NCBI RefSeq assembly: GCF_014650555.1
Contig: NZ_BMVE01000001.1
Span: 868,001 to 932,000, forward strand
DNA length: 64,000 bases
DNA from: Streptomyces goshikiensis
GTDB taxonomy: Bacteria; Actinomycetota; Actinomycetes; Streptomycetales; Streptomycetaceae
Direction: 5' to 3'
In this document: piece by piece, positions 43,582 to 52,132 of the stretch
How positions within the stretch are numbered: the first letter of the stretch is position 1
How the letters are laid out: each line of letters starts with the position of its first letter
The notes under the pieces: generated by a model
Told to the model about the DNA's origin: nothing
Seen by the model: only the letters and a program-made list of their open reading frames with translations
The model's database searches: none
Program-made: the position numbers and the translations under genes

Positions 43582-43792
43582 GTTCCAGCCCGGACGGCTG
43601 ATCGCGGGGCTGGTCCTGCTCGCGGTGGGCGTGCTCTACCTGCTCGACGCGACGGGCCGGGCCGATCTGCCCTGGTACGCGGTCGTCCCGATGGCCGCGG
43701 GCGGGCTCACGCTCGCCATGCTGGTCGGGATGACCACCTACGCGGTGCGCCGGGACCGGCGTGACCGGATCAGCGAGTCCAGCGAGAGGTAG
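43568..43792 (+). CDS. Small two-helix membrane protein
   Basis: This 74-residue protein starts at a GTG (43568) inside the end of the PspC gene (14-bp overlap), so it is translationally coupled. Two hydrophobic helices (LIAGLVLLAVGVLYLLDA and VVPMAAGGLTLAMLVGMTTYAV) are followed by a basic tail RRDRRDR. Its 3' end overlaps the DoxX gene on the other strand by 55 bp. It may assist the PspC protein. No homologue is recognised. Confidence 0.65.
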   Translation: MRRHEFQPGRLIAGLVLLAVGVLYLLDATGRADLPWYAVVPMAAGGLTLAMLVGMTTYAVRRDRRDRISESSER

Positions 43793-44229
43793 GGCGCCCC
43801 GGCGAGGATCAGCGGGGTCCAGGCCATCAGGTAGACCAGGTCGTTGCCGTAGTAGTACGGGGTGACCGCCCAGGAGACCGTGAGCCACAGGCTGAGCGCG
43901 ATCAGCGCCCCGCCGGTGGCCGCGATCCGGGTCAGCAGACCGGCGAGGGTACCGAGGCCGACCAGCAGTTCCCCGACGGCCAGGGCCACGGCGAAGCCGA
44001 CGGGCGCGTTCAGGGCCGTGTCGACCAGGGCCGGGACCGCCGAGGTGTCGCGCACCCCGCGCATCAGCTCGCCGATGGAGCCGGGGCCGTCGGCGGACAG
44101 GAACGCGGAGTCCGTCAGCTTGTCCAGGCCGGCGTAGACGAAGGTCACTCCGAGGAAGATCCGCAGCGGCAGGAGGGCGTGCCTGGCGGCTCGTTCCCTC
44201 AGCCCGGAAAGTACGTCAGTTCGGGTCAC
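43738..44229 (-). CDS. DoxX-family membrane protein
   Basis: This 163-residue protein has four helices and the DoxX pattern PLRIFLGVTFVYAGLDKL and GELLVGLGTLAGLLTRIAA. DoxX proteins are linked to thiol/oxidative-stress or quinone functions. It follows a 19-bp gap after the membrane-protein gene ending at 44249, so the two are co-transcribed. The last 55 bp overlap the end of the convergent PspC-partner gene. Confidence 0.82.
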   Translation of the reverse strand: MTRTDVLSGLRERAARHALLPLRIFLGVTFVYAGLDKLTDSAFLSADGPGSIGELMRGVRDTSAVPALVDTALNAPVGFAVALAVGELLVGLGTLAGLLTRIAATGGALIALSLWLTVSWAVTPYYYGNDLVYLMAWTPLILAGAPYLSLDSLIRSRRSRRTA

Positions 44230-44248
44230 GGGACCATGTGTACCCCGA

Positions 44249-45505
44249 TCACTCCGCCACGTCGATGGTGCAGCGGTTGGATTCCACTCCGGCGGCGGTG
44301 ACCACCTGGACGTCGACGCGGCCCGGTTCCACTTCGGCGGGCACCAGGACGGTCAGCACCGCGTCGGAGGGGTTGGTGAATCCGCCCGCCACCGGAACCA
44401 GCGGCACGTGGACGTGGACCGCCCCGATCCGGACCACCAGCCGGGCCAGCATCTCCGGCGTCTGCGCCCCGGGCGGCACGAACCCGACGCCCCGGATCTC
44501 GATGTCGTCCCCGGGCCGGACGGCCGCGTCCAGGTCCCCGGGCTCCCGTCTGCGCACCACTGACAGCACGAGCGGGCGGCTGCCCTCCGCGTACTTGGCC
44601 GCCAGGTACACCGCGGCCGACAGCGCGACCAGCAGCGCCAGCGCCCACGGCAGCTGCGGCAGCCGGTCCGGGAACCGGGCCAGCGACACCCCCGCGTAGA
44701 CCACGACGACGGTGGAGACCAGCACGTACTGCGCGTCGGGGAAGCTGCCGCGCCCGGCGTCGTCCGTCAGCAGGTCGGCCCCGCAGGGCCGGTCCGCGGG
44801 CAGCTTCTGCAGCTTCTGGCTCATGATCCGTACGCAGACCACGCGGCGCACCAGCACCGCCACCCCCGAGGTCAGCGCCACCACCGCCAGCAGCGGCAGC
44901 GCCCGCCCGAGCGCGAAGCCCTGGTACAGCGCCTGCCGTTCGGGCCCCGGCGAGGACGCGGCCAGCCGCAGGGCGGGCAGCAGCGCGGCGAACGCCGTCA
45001 GCACGAGCCAGGCGCTGGGCACCGCCTTCGAGGTGGACAGCCGGTTGTCCTCGCCGACGATCGGGGCCAGCAGCCCGCCGCGCAGCGACTGCGCGCGGGC
45101 GGCGACCGTGAGCAGCCCGGCCAGCACCAGCGCGGCGAGCAGCCCGGCGGTGCGGGCGGTGGACCAGCCGGTGCCGAGCGCCGCGCCGACCTGCACCACC
45201 AGCAGGGTCCCGGCGGCGATCCACACGGCGAGCACGGCCCGCCGGGAGAACAGGTACAGCCAGGAGGTGCCCGCCTCCCGGCCCCGGTCGGCGACGGTAC
45301 GGGCCGACAGCGTCAGCTCGTCGGAGACCCACTGCCGGGACGCGCCGAGGGAGTGGGCGACGGCTGCGGGCAGCCCCTGCCCGGCGGCGAACTCGTCGCG
45401 CTTCTCCAGGAACGCGGCGACCGCGCGCCGGTGACCCACCCGGGCGCACACCTCGCAGAGGCAGGCGGCGGTATGGGTACCCCGGGACATCTCTTGGACA
45501 GCCAC
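44249..45505 (-). CDS. Membrane protein with a C-terminal IPT/TIG-like domain
   Basis: The protein has 418 residues. The first ~85 have a pair of closely spaced cysteines (ACLCEVCARVGHRRAV), possibly a metal site. Seven or so hydrophobic helices follow (about 88-300), and the last ~85 residues (RPGDDIEIRGVGFVPPG, then DAVLTVLVPAEVEPGRVDVQVVT) resemble an immunoglobulin-like IPT/TIG fold. The GTG at 45505 or the ATG five codons in could start it. No function is recognised. Confidence 0.68.
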   Translation of the reverse strand: MAVQEMSRGTHTAACLCEVCARVGHRRAVAAFLEKRDEFAAGQGLPAAVAHSLGASRQWVSDELTLSARTVADRGREAGTSWLYLFSRRAVLAVWIAAGTLLVVQVGAALGTGWSTARTAGLLAALVLAGLLTVAARAQSLRGGLLAPIVGEDNRLSTSKAVPSAWLVLTAFAALLPALRLAASSPGPERQALYQGFALGRALPLLAVVALTSGVAVLVRRVVCVRIMSQKLQKLPADRPCGADLLTDDAGRGSFPDAQYVLVSTVVVVYAGVSLARFPDRLPQLPWALALLVALSAAVYLAAKYAEGSRPLVLSVVRRREPGDLDAAVRPGDDIEIRGVGFVPPGAQTPEMLARLVVRIGAVHVHVPLVPVAGGFTNPSDAVLTVLVPAEVEPGRVDVQVVTAAGVESNRCTIDVAE

Positions 45506-45607
45506 GTACGTGCCGCCTCTCTGAACTACGGTGCGATGCCAGCGAATTGTGCACCACTGCGGCAGTGTTCCGGATTGCGCACGATGTCAGAGCAGGTGAT
45601 TAACCGT

Positions 45608-46369
45608 TCATGATGTTGACGCCACCGTCTGCCACAGCGGCTGGCAGTTCACCCAGGCCGCCAGATCGGAGCCGAACCGCTCCCGGGTGGCGAGCGCCGC
45701 CCGATGGCCGATGAGCTGCGGTTTCCCGGCCGCGCCGGCCGTCAGCTGCACCCGCGCCGCCCGTTCCGCCGCGACGAACCACCACACCGCGGCGTCCACG
45801 GAGTCCCCGACGGTCAGCAGCCCGTGGTGGCGCAGGACCAGCGCCTTGTACGGGCCCAGGGCGCGGCCGATCGTGGGGGCGTCCTCGGGGCCCGTGTACG
45901 CGTCCACGAGCGCGTGGTCCTCGTAGAAGGCACAGGCCTCGTGGGTGACGGGGGCCAGCAGTTCGCCGAGGGCCGCCAGCGCCCTGCCGTACGGGGCCTG
46001 CGCGCGCACCACGGACACCACCCCGGGGCGCTCCCGGTGCACGGCCGCGTGCAGGGCGAAGGCCAGCTCGTTGACCCGGCGCTCCCCCTCCAGGACGCGG
46101 CCGTCCCCGTCGACGAGCAGCAGCTCCCCGGGGGTCAGGCCGGCGAAGGCCCGCCCGAAGGGGTTCACCCAGTAGCAGTCCTCGAACTCCGGGTCCCGGG
46201 CGGTGACGTGCCCGGCCACCCCGTCCTCGTACCCGAGCCGGCCCAGCAGCCGCAGCGCCCCGGCGAGCCGCTCCTTGCGGTGCGCGCGTTCCTCGGCGGC
46301 GGTGGCGAACACCGGCGGCATCTCGAAGCCCAGCCGCTCCACGGGCACGGGTACGGGTCGCTCGGCCAT
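45608..46369 (-). CDS. Class II aldolase/adducin-family protein
   Basis: The 253-residue protein has the zinc-dependent aldolase/epimerase fold: VAGHVTARDPE, the metal-site His pair in LHAAVHRERPG, and RHHGLLTVG near the C-terminus. Family members retro-aldol or epimerise sugar phosphates or act as decarboxylases. The natural substrate is unknown. The ATG at 46369 has an AAGGAGGGG ribosome-binding site. The longer frame adds an unlikely basic extension. Confidence 0.85.
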   Translation of the reverse strand: MAERPVPVPVERLGFEMPPVFATAAEERAHRKERLAGALRLLGRLGYEDGVAGHVTARDPEFEDCYWVNPFGRAFAGLTPGELLLVDGDGRVLEGERRVNELAFALHAAVHRERPGVVSVVRAQAPYGRALAALGELLAPVTHEACAFYEDHALVDAYTGPEDAPTIGRALGPYKALVLRHHGLLTVGDSVDAAVWWFVAAERAARVQLTAGAAGKPQLIGHRAALATRERFGSDLAAWVNCQPLWQTVASTS

Positions 46370-46442
46370 GGCCCCTCCTTCAGGTCGCGGCTCCGGGCCG
46401 CGGCGCAAGCTACCGGCGGCCGGCCGAAGAGGCCATACGCAC

Positions 46443-46482
46443 GACGAAGCCGCCGCTCCCCGGGGGGAACGGCGGCTTCGTC
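46443..46482 (-). terminator. guaA terminator
   Basis: A 13-bp stem (GACGAAGCCGCCG, 46443-46455, with 46470-46482) with an inner CCCC/GGGG extension lies 48 bp past the guaA stop codon, before the aldolase gene. Confidence 0.8.
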
Positions 46483-46530
46483 ACGGGCGGCGGGGCCCGG
46501 TGCGGGACCGGGCGCCGGGCCGGGTGGGGA

Positions 46531-48117
46531 CTACTCCCACTCGATGGTGCCCGGGGGCTTGCTCGTGCAGTCCAGGACCACGCGGTTCACGTCCGCCACC
46601 TCGTTGGTGATGCGGGTCGAGATCCGGGCGAGCACCTCGTACGGCATGCGCGTCCAGTCGGCGGTCATCGCATCCTCGGACGAGACGGGGCGCAGCACGA
46701 TCGGGTGGCCGTAGGTGCGGCCGTCGCCCTGGACGCCGACGCTGCGGACGTCCGCGAGCAGGACGACCGGGCACTGCCAGATCTCGCGGTCCAGGCCGGC
46801 CGCGGTGAGCTCGTGGCGGGCGATGGCGTCGGCCTCGCGGAGCAGGTCCAGGCGCTCCTTGGTGACCTCGCCGACGATGCGGATGCCGAGGCCGGGGCCG
46901 GGGAAGGGCTGGCGCTGGACGATCTCGTCCGGGAGGCCGAGCTCCTGGCCGACCATCCGGACCTCGTCCTTGAACAGCTGGCGCAGCGGCTCGACGAGCT
47001 CGAACTCGATGTCGTCGGGGAGGCCGCCCACGTTGTGGTGGGACTTGATGTTGGCGGTGCCGGTGCCGCCGCCGGACTCGACGACGTCCGGGTACAGGGT
47101 GCCCTGCACGAGGAAGGCGACCGCGGGGCCGTCCTCCTGGAGGATCTCCAGCTGGGCCTGCTCGAAGACACGGATGAACTCGCGGCCGATGATCTTCCGC
47201 TTGGTCTCCGGGTCGGAGACGCCGGCGAGCGCGTTCAGGAAGCGCTCCTGGGCGTCGACGACCTTCAGCTGCACGCCGGTGGCGGCGACGAAGTCCTTCT
47301 CGACCTGCTCGGTCTCGCCCTTGCGCATCAGGCCGTGGTCGACGTACACGCAGGTCAGCTGGGAACCGATGGCCTTCTGCACGAGGGCCGCGGCGACCGC
47401 GGAGTCCACGCCGCCGGAGAGGCCGCAGATGGCGCGCTTGTCGCCGACCTGCTCGCGGATGGCCGCGATCTGCTCCTCGACGATGTTGCCGGTGGTCCAG
47501 GTGGGCTTCAGGCCGGCGCCGCGGTAGAGGAAGTGCTCCAGGACCTGCTGGCCGTGCGTGGAGTGCATCACCTCGGGGTGGTACTGCACGCCGTACAGCT
47601 TCTTCTCGTCGTTCTCGAAGGCCGCGACCGGGACGACGCCGGTCGACGCGGTGACGGTGAAGCCCTCGGGAGCGGCGGAGCAGGCGTCGCCGTGCGACAT
47701 CCACACCGACTGGTTCTCGGGGGTGCCCTCGAACAGGGTGGAGCCGGGCTTGGAGACGGCGAGCTGGGTACGGCCGTACTCGCGGGCGCCGGTGTTGTCG
47801 ACGGTGCCGCCGAGGGTGACCGCCATCAGCTGGAAGCCGTAGCACATGCCGAAGACGGGGACACCGGCCTCGAAGATCGCACGGTCCAGCTGCGGGGCGC
47901 CCTCTTCGTACACGGAGGACGGGCCGCCGGAGAGGATGATCGCCTTGGGGTTCTTGGCCAGCATCTCGGCCACGGGCATGGTGCTGGGCACGATCTCGCT
48001 GTAGACCCGTGCCTCGCGGACGCGGCGGGCGATGAGCTGGGCGTACTGGGCGCCGAAGTCGACGACGAGAACCGTGTCCGGGGCGCTGTCGTGGGTGGCG
48101 GAGGTGGCTTCTGGCAC
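46531..48117 (-). CDS. guaA: GMP synthase (glutamine-hydrolysing)
   Basis: GuaA converts XMP to GMP using glutamine ammonia. The 528-residue protein has an N-terminal class-I glutaminase (nucleophile Cys in [10 protein letters not shown], His and Glu in YHPEVMHS), a PP-loop ATP pyrophosphatase ([10 protein letters not shown]) and a C-terminal dimerisation domain ([12 protein letters not shown], ending [18 protein letters not shown]). The GTG at 48117 is used. It supplies guanine nucleotides together with purH/purN in this region. Confidence 0.97.
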   Translation of the reverse strand: MPEATSATHDSAPDTVLVVDFGAQYAQLIARRVREARVYSEIVPSTMPVAEMLAKNPKAIILSGGPSSVYEEGAPQLDRAIFEAGVPVFGMCYGFQLMAVTLGGTVDNTGAREYGRTQLAVSKPGSTLFEGTPENQSVWMSHGDACSAAPEGFTVTASTGVVPVAAFENDEKKLYGVQYHPEVMHSTHGQQVLEHFLYRGAGLKPTWTTGNIVEEQIAAIREQVGDKRAICGLSGGVDSAVAAALVQKAIGSQLTCVYVDHGLMRKGETEQVEKDFVAATGVQLKVVDAQERFLNALAGVSDPETKRKIIGREFIRVFEQAQLEILQEDGPAVAFLVQGTLYPDVVESGGGTGTANIKSHHNVGGLPDDIEFELVEPLRQLFKDEVRMVGQELGLPDEIVQRQPFPGPGLGIRIVGEVTKERLDLLREADAIARHELTAAGLDREIWQCPVVLLADVRSVGVQGDGRTYGHPIVLRPVSSEDAMTADWTRMPYEVLARISTRITNEVADVNRVVLDCTSKPPGTIEWE

Positions 48118-48455
48118 GGGGCAGGCCTTCCGGCGGAAGAGGGGGTTGTTCTGTCGATTCTAACGGGGGCCGGGCGGGCCTCTTCGTCTCACCATCCGAG
48201 TGCAAGGCCACGCCGGTGCGCCCGTCAGGCCGTACCGGGTGTCAAGGAGCCGGTAGCGCACGGTTGATCAAGCCCTGTGCGCCCGCGCCGGAGACGGCAG
48301 ATTCGCGCAGCGTCTCCCGGCCCTGAGGTGATGGGCGACGCTGCCGGTGAATGCGGCCGGGGCTCCGTCTGCCGGGGTTCCGTGGCGGTCGCTCGTTCGT
48401 GTGGGCCGTAGAGGTTCCGGGAAGGCGAGCGGACTCGCGCCGCTAGCTTGGGCGT

Positions 48456-49661
48456 ATGGCGGCAGTGGGGGACTCCGGGGTGACGGCCGGGTATGCCCGG
48501 TACACCTACCGCCTGCGCGTGTCGCCCACGGCCCGATCGGCTCTGCTGTCGGAGTGGGATCGGGGCCGCTGGGTGTGGAACCAATGCGTCGCCGAATCCC
48601 GGGCGGCGCACAAGGCCGGCAAGAAGTGCGGACCAGCAGCTCTGGACAAGTTGCTGACCGGCTGGCGCAGCAGGCACGAGTGGCTGCGTGCCGGTGGCAG
48701 TGTGCCGCAGCAGCAGGCCGTCCGGGACTTCGCCAAGTCCCGCGCCAAGGCCTTGAAGGACATCCAGGCCCGGTTGCCGGTACGGCAGCGGGCGGGCATG
48801 CCCCGCTTCAAGAGGAAGGTCTCGGCTGACCTGACGCTCAACTACACGCGGCACGGCTTCCGGTTGAAGGGTGGCGGTCTGCACCTCGCCGGAGGCATTG
48901 CCCTGACGGTGGTGTGGTCGCGGGATCTGCCTGCCGAGCCCTCCAGTGTCCGGATCTACCGCGACGGCCTCGGTCACTGGTACGCCTCCTTCGTCGTCCC
49001 TGCACAGGTACAGCCGCTGCCCACGACCGGCACCGTGATCGGCATCGACTGGGGTGTGAAGGAGACCGCGACCACCACCAGCGACGATCACGACCTCCCG
49101 CATCCCGAGCACGGCAAGAAGGGGTCCGCGAAGCTGGCCAGGTACCAGCGGATGATGGCTCGCCGGCGGCCAAAGCGGGGACAGGCCGCATCAAAGGGCT
49201 TCCGCGACGCGAAGCGGCAGGTCGCGAAGATGTACAAGAAAATTGCCCGGCAGCGCCAGGACACCGCCCGCAAATGGGCCAAGCGCGTCGTGATGCGCTT
49301 CGATCAGATCGCTGTGGAGGACTTCCGGCCGAAGTTCCTCGCCAGGTCCACGATGGCGCGGAAAGCCGCGGACGCGGCGATCGCAGCAACCAAGGCCGAG
49401 CTGATCAGCATGGCGCGCAAGCACAGCCGGATCCTCCACCTCGTGCACCCGGCGCACACCACCAGGGACTGCGGGCAGTGCGGAGCGAGAACCAAGCACG
49501 CACTTCCCCTGTCAGAACGTACGTATACGTGCACGGCGTGCGGAGCCGTTTCTCCCAGGGACAAGAACTCCGCACGCGTCATGCTCGTCCGGGCAGGTCT
49601 CGACCCGGCTGGCGCTGATCGCGGAAGACCAGACGGACCGCCGGTTCGCCAGGCAGCGTGA
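48456..49661 (+). CDS. tnpB: TnpB RNA-guided endonuclease
   Basis: This 401-residue protein has the RuvC-like triad of active TnpB: Asp198 in GIDWG, Glu288 in IAVEDF and Asp369 in SPRDKNSA. The zinc finger is CGQCG...CTACG (Cys339, 342, 359, 362). An N-terminal ~180-residue wedge/REC part is present. TnpB proteins use an RNA (omega RNA) made from the element's right end to cut a target beside a TAM. The ATG at 48456 is used, and the GTG eight codons later is also possible. All catalytic residues are intact, so it may still be active. Confidence 0.9.
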   Translation: MAAVGDSGVTAGYARYTYRLRVSPTARSALLSEWDRGRWVWNQCVAESRAAHKAGKKCGPAALDKLLTGWRSRHEWLRAGGSVPQQQAVRDFAKSRAKALKDIQARLPVRQRAGMPRFKRKVSADLTLNYTRHGFRLKGGGLHLAGGIALTVVWSRDLPAEPSSVRIYRDGLGHWYASFVVPAQVQPLPTTGTVIGIDWGVKETATTTSDDHDLPHPEHGKKGSAKLARYQRMMARRRPKRGQAASKGFRDAKRQVAKMYKKIARQRQDTARKWAKRVVMRFDQIAVEDFRPKFLARSTMARKAADAAIAATKAELISMARKHSRILHLVHPAHTTRDCGQCGARTKHALPLSERTYTCTACGAVSPRDKNSARVMLVRAGLDPAGADRGRPDGPPVRQAA

Positions 49662-49699
49662 GTCAGGAATCCCATTCCTACGGGAGGGGAGGATCTCAA
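49500..49699 (+). ncRNA. Predicted omega RNA (reRNA) scaffold of TnpB
   Basis: In TnpB elements the guide RNA scaffold overlaps the 3' end of tnpB and the right end. Here the terminal hairpin TCCCATTCC-tac-GGGAGGGGA (49670-49690; 8 of 9 pairs) is followed by GGATCTCAA. The guide would begin at about 49700. The 5' boundary at 49500 is arbitrary. Confidence 0.4.
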
Positions 49700-49712
49700 C
49701 ATCCGAACCGGG

Positions 49713-49742
49713 TTGGCCGGGGGCGCCGGGGAGGGTGATAAT
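49713..49742 (+). promoter_or_regulatory. Candidate promoter of the chorismate mutase leader
   Basis: A TTGGCC -35 (49713-49718) and GATAAT -10 (49737-49742) are separated by 18 bp. Transcription would begin at about 49749, exactly on the GTG of the candidate leader peptide, so the leader would be leaderless. The -35 lies 13 bp from the transposon right end. Confidence 0.55.
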
Positions 49743-49748
49743 CCGTCC

Positions 49749-49829
49749 GTGCGCAAGCAGCTGAGCTTCCTCTTTACCTATGGCACCGGCCGGTCCGGTC
49801 GCCATGGGTCATCGTGATGCTCGCTTGAG
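49749..49829 (+). CDS. Candidate aromatic leader peptide (26 residues)
   Basis: The frame begins GTG and encodes MRKQLSFLFTYG... followed later by a Trp and a TGA at 49827-49829. Within five codons it has Phe, Phe and Tyr, including the TTT and TAT codons that are very rare in Streptomyces. It is followed by a hairpin and then the chorismate mutase gene. This is the arrangement of a ribosome-mediated attenuator responding to Phe/Tyr supply. The frame is short and no homologue was checked. Confidence 0.5.
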
Positions 49830-49844
49830 CCGCTGACTTCCCAG

Positions 49845-49876
49845 AGCGCCCCGGTCCGACAGGACCGGGGCGCTCC
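49845..49876 (+). terminator. Attenuator/terminator hairpin upstream of chorismate mutase
   Basis: A perfect 14-bp stem (GAGCGCCCCGGTCC, 49845-49858, with 49863-49876) closes a 4-nt loop 15 bp after the leader peptide stop. A CCGGTCC word inside the leader (49790-49796) duplicates part of the left arm and could compete as an antiterminator. The hairpin lacks a long U-tract. Confidence 0.65.
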
Positions 49877-49929
49877 GCGTTTCCGCTCCCGTCGGCCGGT
49901 CCCCTTCGCCGCGACCCACAGGAGAGACC

Positions 49930-50190
49930 ATGACCGTCACCACCACCCCCGAGCAGCTGATCGCCGGTTCCCGCGAGCGCATCGACGCCATCGACGACCG
50001 GATCATCGGGCTGATCCAGGAGCGGATGGCCGTTTCGACGGTGATCCAGGAGGCCCGGATCACCTCGGGCGGCCGCCGGGTGCACCTGTCGCGCGAGATG
50101 GAGGTGCTGTCGCACTGGAGCGACGCCCTCGGCAAGCCCGGGACCACGCTCGCGATGACCCTGCTGGAGCTGTGCCGCGGCCGGGTGTGA
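49930..50190 (+). CDS. Chorismate mutase (AroQ type)
   Basis: This 86-residue helical protein catalyses chorismate to prephenate, the committed step to Phe and Tyr. The AroQ pattern is visible: RERIDAIDDRIIGLIQERM, then VIQEAR, and SREMEVLSHW. The family's conserved Lys of the second helix appears replaced by Arg (EAR). The ATG at 49930 has AGGAGAG upstream. It is monocistronic, between the attenuator-like leader and a long terminator. Confidence 0.9.
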   Translation: MTVTTTPEQLIAGSRERIDAIDDRIIGLIQERMAVSTVIQEARITSGGRRVHLSREMEVLSHWSDALGKPGTTLAMTLLELCRGRV

Positions 50191-50191
50191 A

Positions 50192-50264
50192 CCGCCCTCC
50201 CCGCGAACGCAGCGGCCGGCCCGGGGCGTCCCGGGCCGGCCGTTGCGTGGTGCGGGGAGGGCGG
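50192..50264. terminator. Long bidirectional hairpin terminator
   Basis: The outer 13-bp arms (CCGCCCTCCCCGC, 50192-50204, and 50252-50264) and an inner CGGCCGGCCCGGG stem form a ~73-nt hairpin with small bulges. It lies between the ends of chorismate mutase (50190) and the surface protein (50285). Confidence 0.88.
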
Positions 50265-50284
50265 GCCTCCCCCGCGTTACGTCG

Positions 50285-51943
50285 TCACGCGCTCCCGGTG
50301 TCGCGGCGGCGGACCGCCACGAACAGCAGGCCGCCCGCGGCGACCAGCACGGCCGCGCCGAAGGCGACCGGGCCGACGGAGCTGCCCGTCGAGGCGAGGT
50401 TGCCGTTGGCCTTGGGGCCCGTACCGGTGACGGCCGCGGTGGTGGTCACCGAGGCGGAGGGGGACGGGCTCGTGGAGGAGCTCGGCTTCGGGGTCGGGCT
50501 GCCGGTCGAGGAGGTCGGGCCCGGCGTGGGGCCAGCGTCCCTGGCGTTGATCACGAACGCGGCCTTGTCGTTGGCCTTGTTCGGGTCGAAGCCCTGCACC
50601 TGGATGCCGTCGGGGGCCCAGCCGTCGACCGTGACGGAGCCCTTGGCGTCCGCCACGACCTTCTCGATCTTCAGCTCGAACGGGTAGGAGACCTTCTCCT
50701 GCTCGCCCAGCTCGGAGTCCGTCCAGCAGAAGTAGCGCGGGGCGCCCGCGTTCTGCTTGCGGCTCGTTCCGTCGGCCTCGACGCCCTCGCAGCCCGCGGG
50801 GGCCTTGATGACCTTCGCGCCCTCCGGGATCACGATGTCGGTACGGGCGACGCCCGAGCCGAGGTGCGCGTAGGACACCCAGGCCGGGCCCTTGTTCCGG
50901 AAGCCGAGGTCGGCCCGGACGGTGTCGCCGGCCTTGCCCTTGAGGGACACGGCGTCGGCCGCGAGGTCGGCGCTGTTCTTGGCCTCGAAGTCGAACTCGT
51001 GCCGGTTGTTGCCCGGGTCGAGGTCGGCGCCCGGGCGCAGGGCCGCCTTGGCCGGCGTCCGCTCCGTGACGGCCAGCTTCTTGCCGGTGCCGGCGGTGTT
51101 CTTGCCCAGCTGCTGCCGGGCGGCGGGCTCCTTGCCCTCCTTGCCCGCCGCGTTCACGGAGTAGACGATGCCGTCGTGGAAGGCGTGCGCGGCGGCCTTG
51201 AGGGTCAGCGCGCCGGAGACCTCGTAGACCGCGCCCGGCTTGAACTCCCCGTCGAGGAGGCAGACCGTGCCGGTGGTCCAGTCGGACACCTTCTCCACCG
51301 AGCAGTTGTCGTACTTCTCGACCAGGTCCATGCCGTGCGTGGTGTCGATCCGCAGCGCGACGCCGCCCACGGACTCCGTGCCGGCGTTGGCGAAGACGAT
51401 CGGCAGGCCCTGGGTGTCGCCGGGGTTCATCTTCGCCTTGAGCGCGGCCTTCTCCAGCACCAGGTCGGGGCCGCCGACCTTGACCCTGGTGGTGGCCTGC
51501 TTGAAGGTGGCGCCCTCGGTCTTGCCGGTCATCGTCAGATCGGCGCTCGCGCCGAGCTTGCTGTCCTTGGCGGCGCTGAGTTCCAGGGTCACGACCTCGC
51601 TGGCGCGCGGGTAGAGCCCTTCCGCTGCGCAGGTCACCGCGGTGGCGGTCTGCGTGCAGCCCTGGCTGTGGTCCTTGAGGAGCGTGACGTCGGCGATGCC
51701 CTTGAAGGCGCTCAGGTCGATCGTGAAGGTGCTCCGCTTGTCGAAGACCGTGCCGGTGGTGTTGTCGACGCGGAATTCGACGGTGGTCTTGTGTGCGTCC
51801 CCGCTCGGTCCGGGGTGCGGACGCAGGCCGACCTCGGCCGGACCGCTGAGCGTGAAGACGGGGTCCGCGGCGTGCGCGGGGGTGGTGGCCAGACCCAGTG
51901 CCACCAGGCCGCTCGCGGCCAGCAAAGAGATGCGCTTTCTCAT
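50285..51943 (-). CDS. Sortase-anchored surface protein (LAxTG)
   Basis: This 552-residue secreted protein has a signal peptide (MRKRISLLAASGLVALGLA...AHA, cleavage near residue 26) and about 480 residues of beta-rich extracellular region. A Pro/Ser/Thr-rich wall linker is followed by the sorting signal LASTG (516-520), a hydrophobic helix and the RRR tail. LAxTG is the Streptomyces sortase motif. The extracellular part has repeated Asn/Gly-rich units resembling DUF11-like domains (inference). The start is ATG 51943. Confidence 0.85.
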   Translation of the reverse strand: MRKRISLLAASGLVALGLATTPAHAADPVFTLSGPAEVGLRPHPGPSGDAHKTTVEFRVDNTTGTVFDKRSTFTIDLSAFKGIADVTLLKDHSQGCTQTATAVTCAAEGLYPRASEVVTLELSAAKDSKLGASADLTMTGKTEGATFKQATTRVKVGGPDLVLEKAALKAKMNPGDTQGLPIVFANAGTESVGGVALRIDTTHGMDLVEKYDNCSVEKVSDWTTGTVCLLDGEFKPGAVYEVSGALTLKAAAHAFHDGIVYSVNAAGKEGKEPAARQQLGKNTAGTGKKLAVTERTPAKAALRPGADLDPGNNRHEFDFEAKNSADLAADAVSLKGKAGDTVRADLGFRNKGPAWVSYAHLGSGVARTDIVIPEGAKVIKAPAGCEGVEADGTSRKQNAGAPRYFCWTDSELGEQEKVSYPFELKIEKVVADAKGSVTVDGWAPDGIQVQGFDPNKANDKAAFVINARDAGPTPGPTSSTGSPTPKPSSSTSPSPSASVTTTAAVTGTGPKANGNLASTGSSVGPVAFGAAVLVAAGGLLFVAVRRRDTGSA

Positions 51944-52064
51944 GCCCCCCTTGACCCCCGAACGTGCGTCGCAGTTGCCCGTCCCACCATGTGACGGACA
52001 CCACAGGACGCCTCGCCCGACTCCGGTACAACCTTCCGCCGTGACCGCCTGTCACACCAGTAAC

Positions 52065-52107
52065 GCGGCGGGTACCGCGCTCGGAGGGGGAGCGCGGTGC
52101 CCGCCGC
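52065..52107 (-). terminator. Hairpin downstream of the GMC oxidoreductase gene
   Basis: A 17-bp stem (GCGGCGGGTACCGCGCT, 52065-52081, with 52091-52107, one wobble) closes a 9-nt loop, 26 bp past the stop at 52133 and 122 bp before the surface-protein start. Confidence 0.7.
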
Positions 52108-52132
52108 CGTCATGTCCGGGTGGAGGTGGCCG

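Larger units (their letters stand above)
48269..49699 (+). mobile_element. IS200/IS605-type element encoding TnpB only (IS1341-like)
   Basis: The element spans about 1.43 kb and holds tnpB but no tnpA Y1 transposase, so it cannot transpose by itself. The left end is placed after TTGAT (48264-48268), the target motif known for ISDra2-like elements. A GGAGACG/CGTCTCC hairpin (48290-48317) could be its left-end structure. The right end is placed after TCAA at 49696-49699, just past an imperfect hairpin at 49670-49690. Both boundaries are inferences from IS200/IS605 end rules. Confidence 0.55.

Noticed and set aside
48118-48268. Additional gene between guaA and the TnpB element
   Set aside because: No frame with a ribosome-binding site or coding bias was found. 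The minus-strand 295-codon frame is antisense to tnpB.
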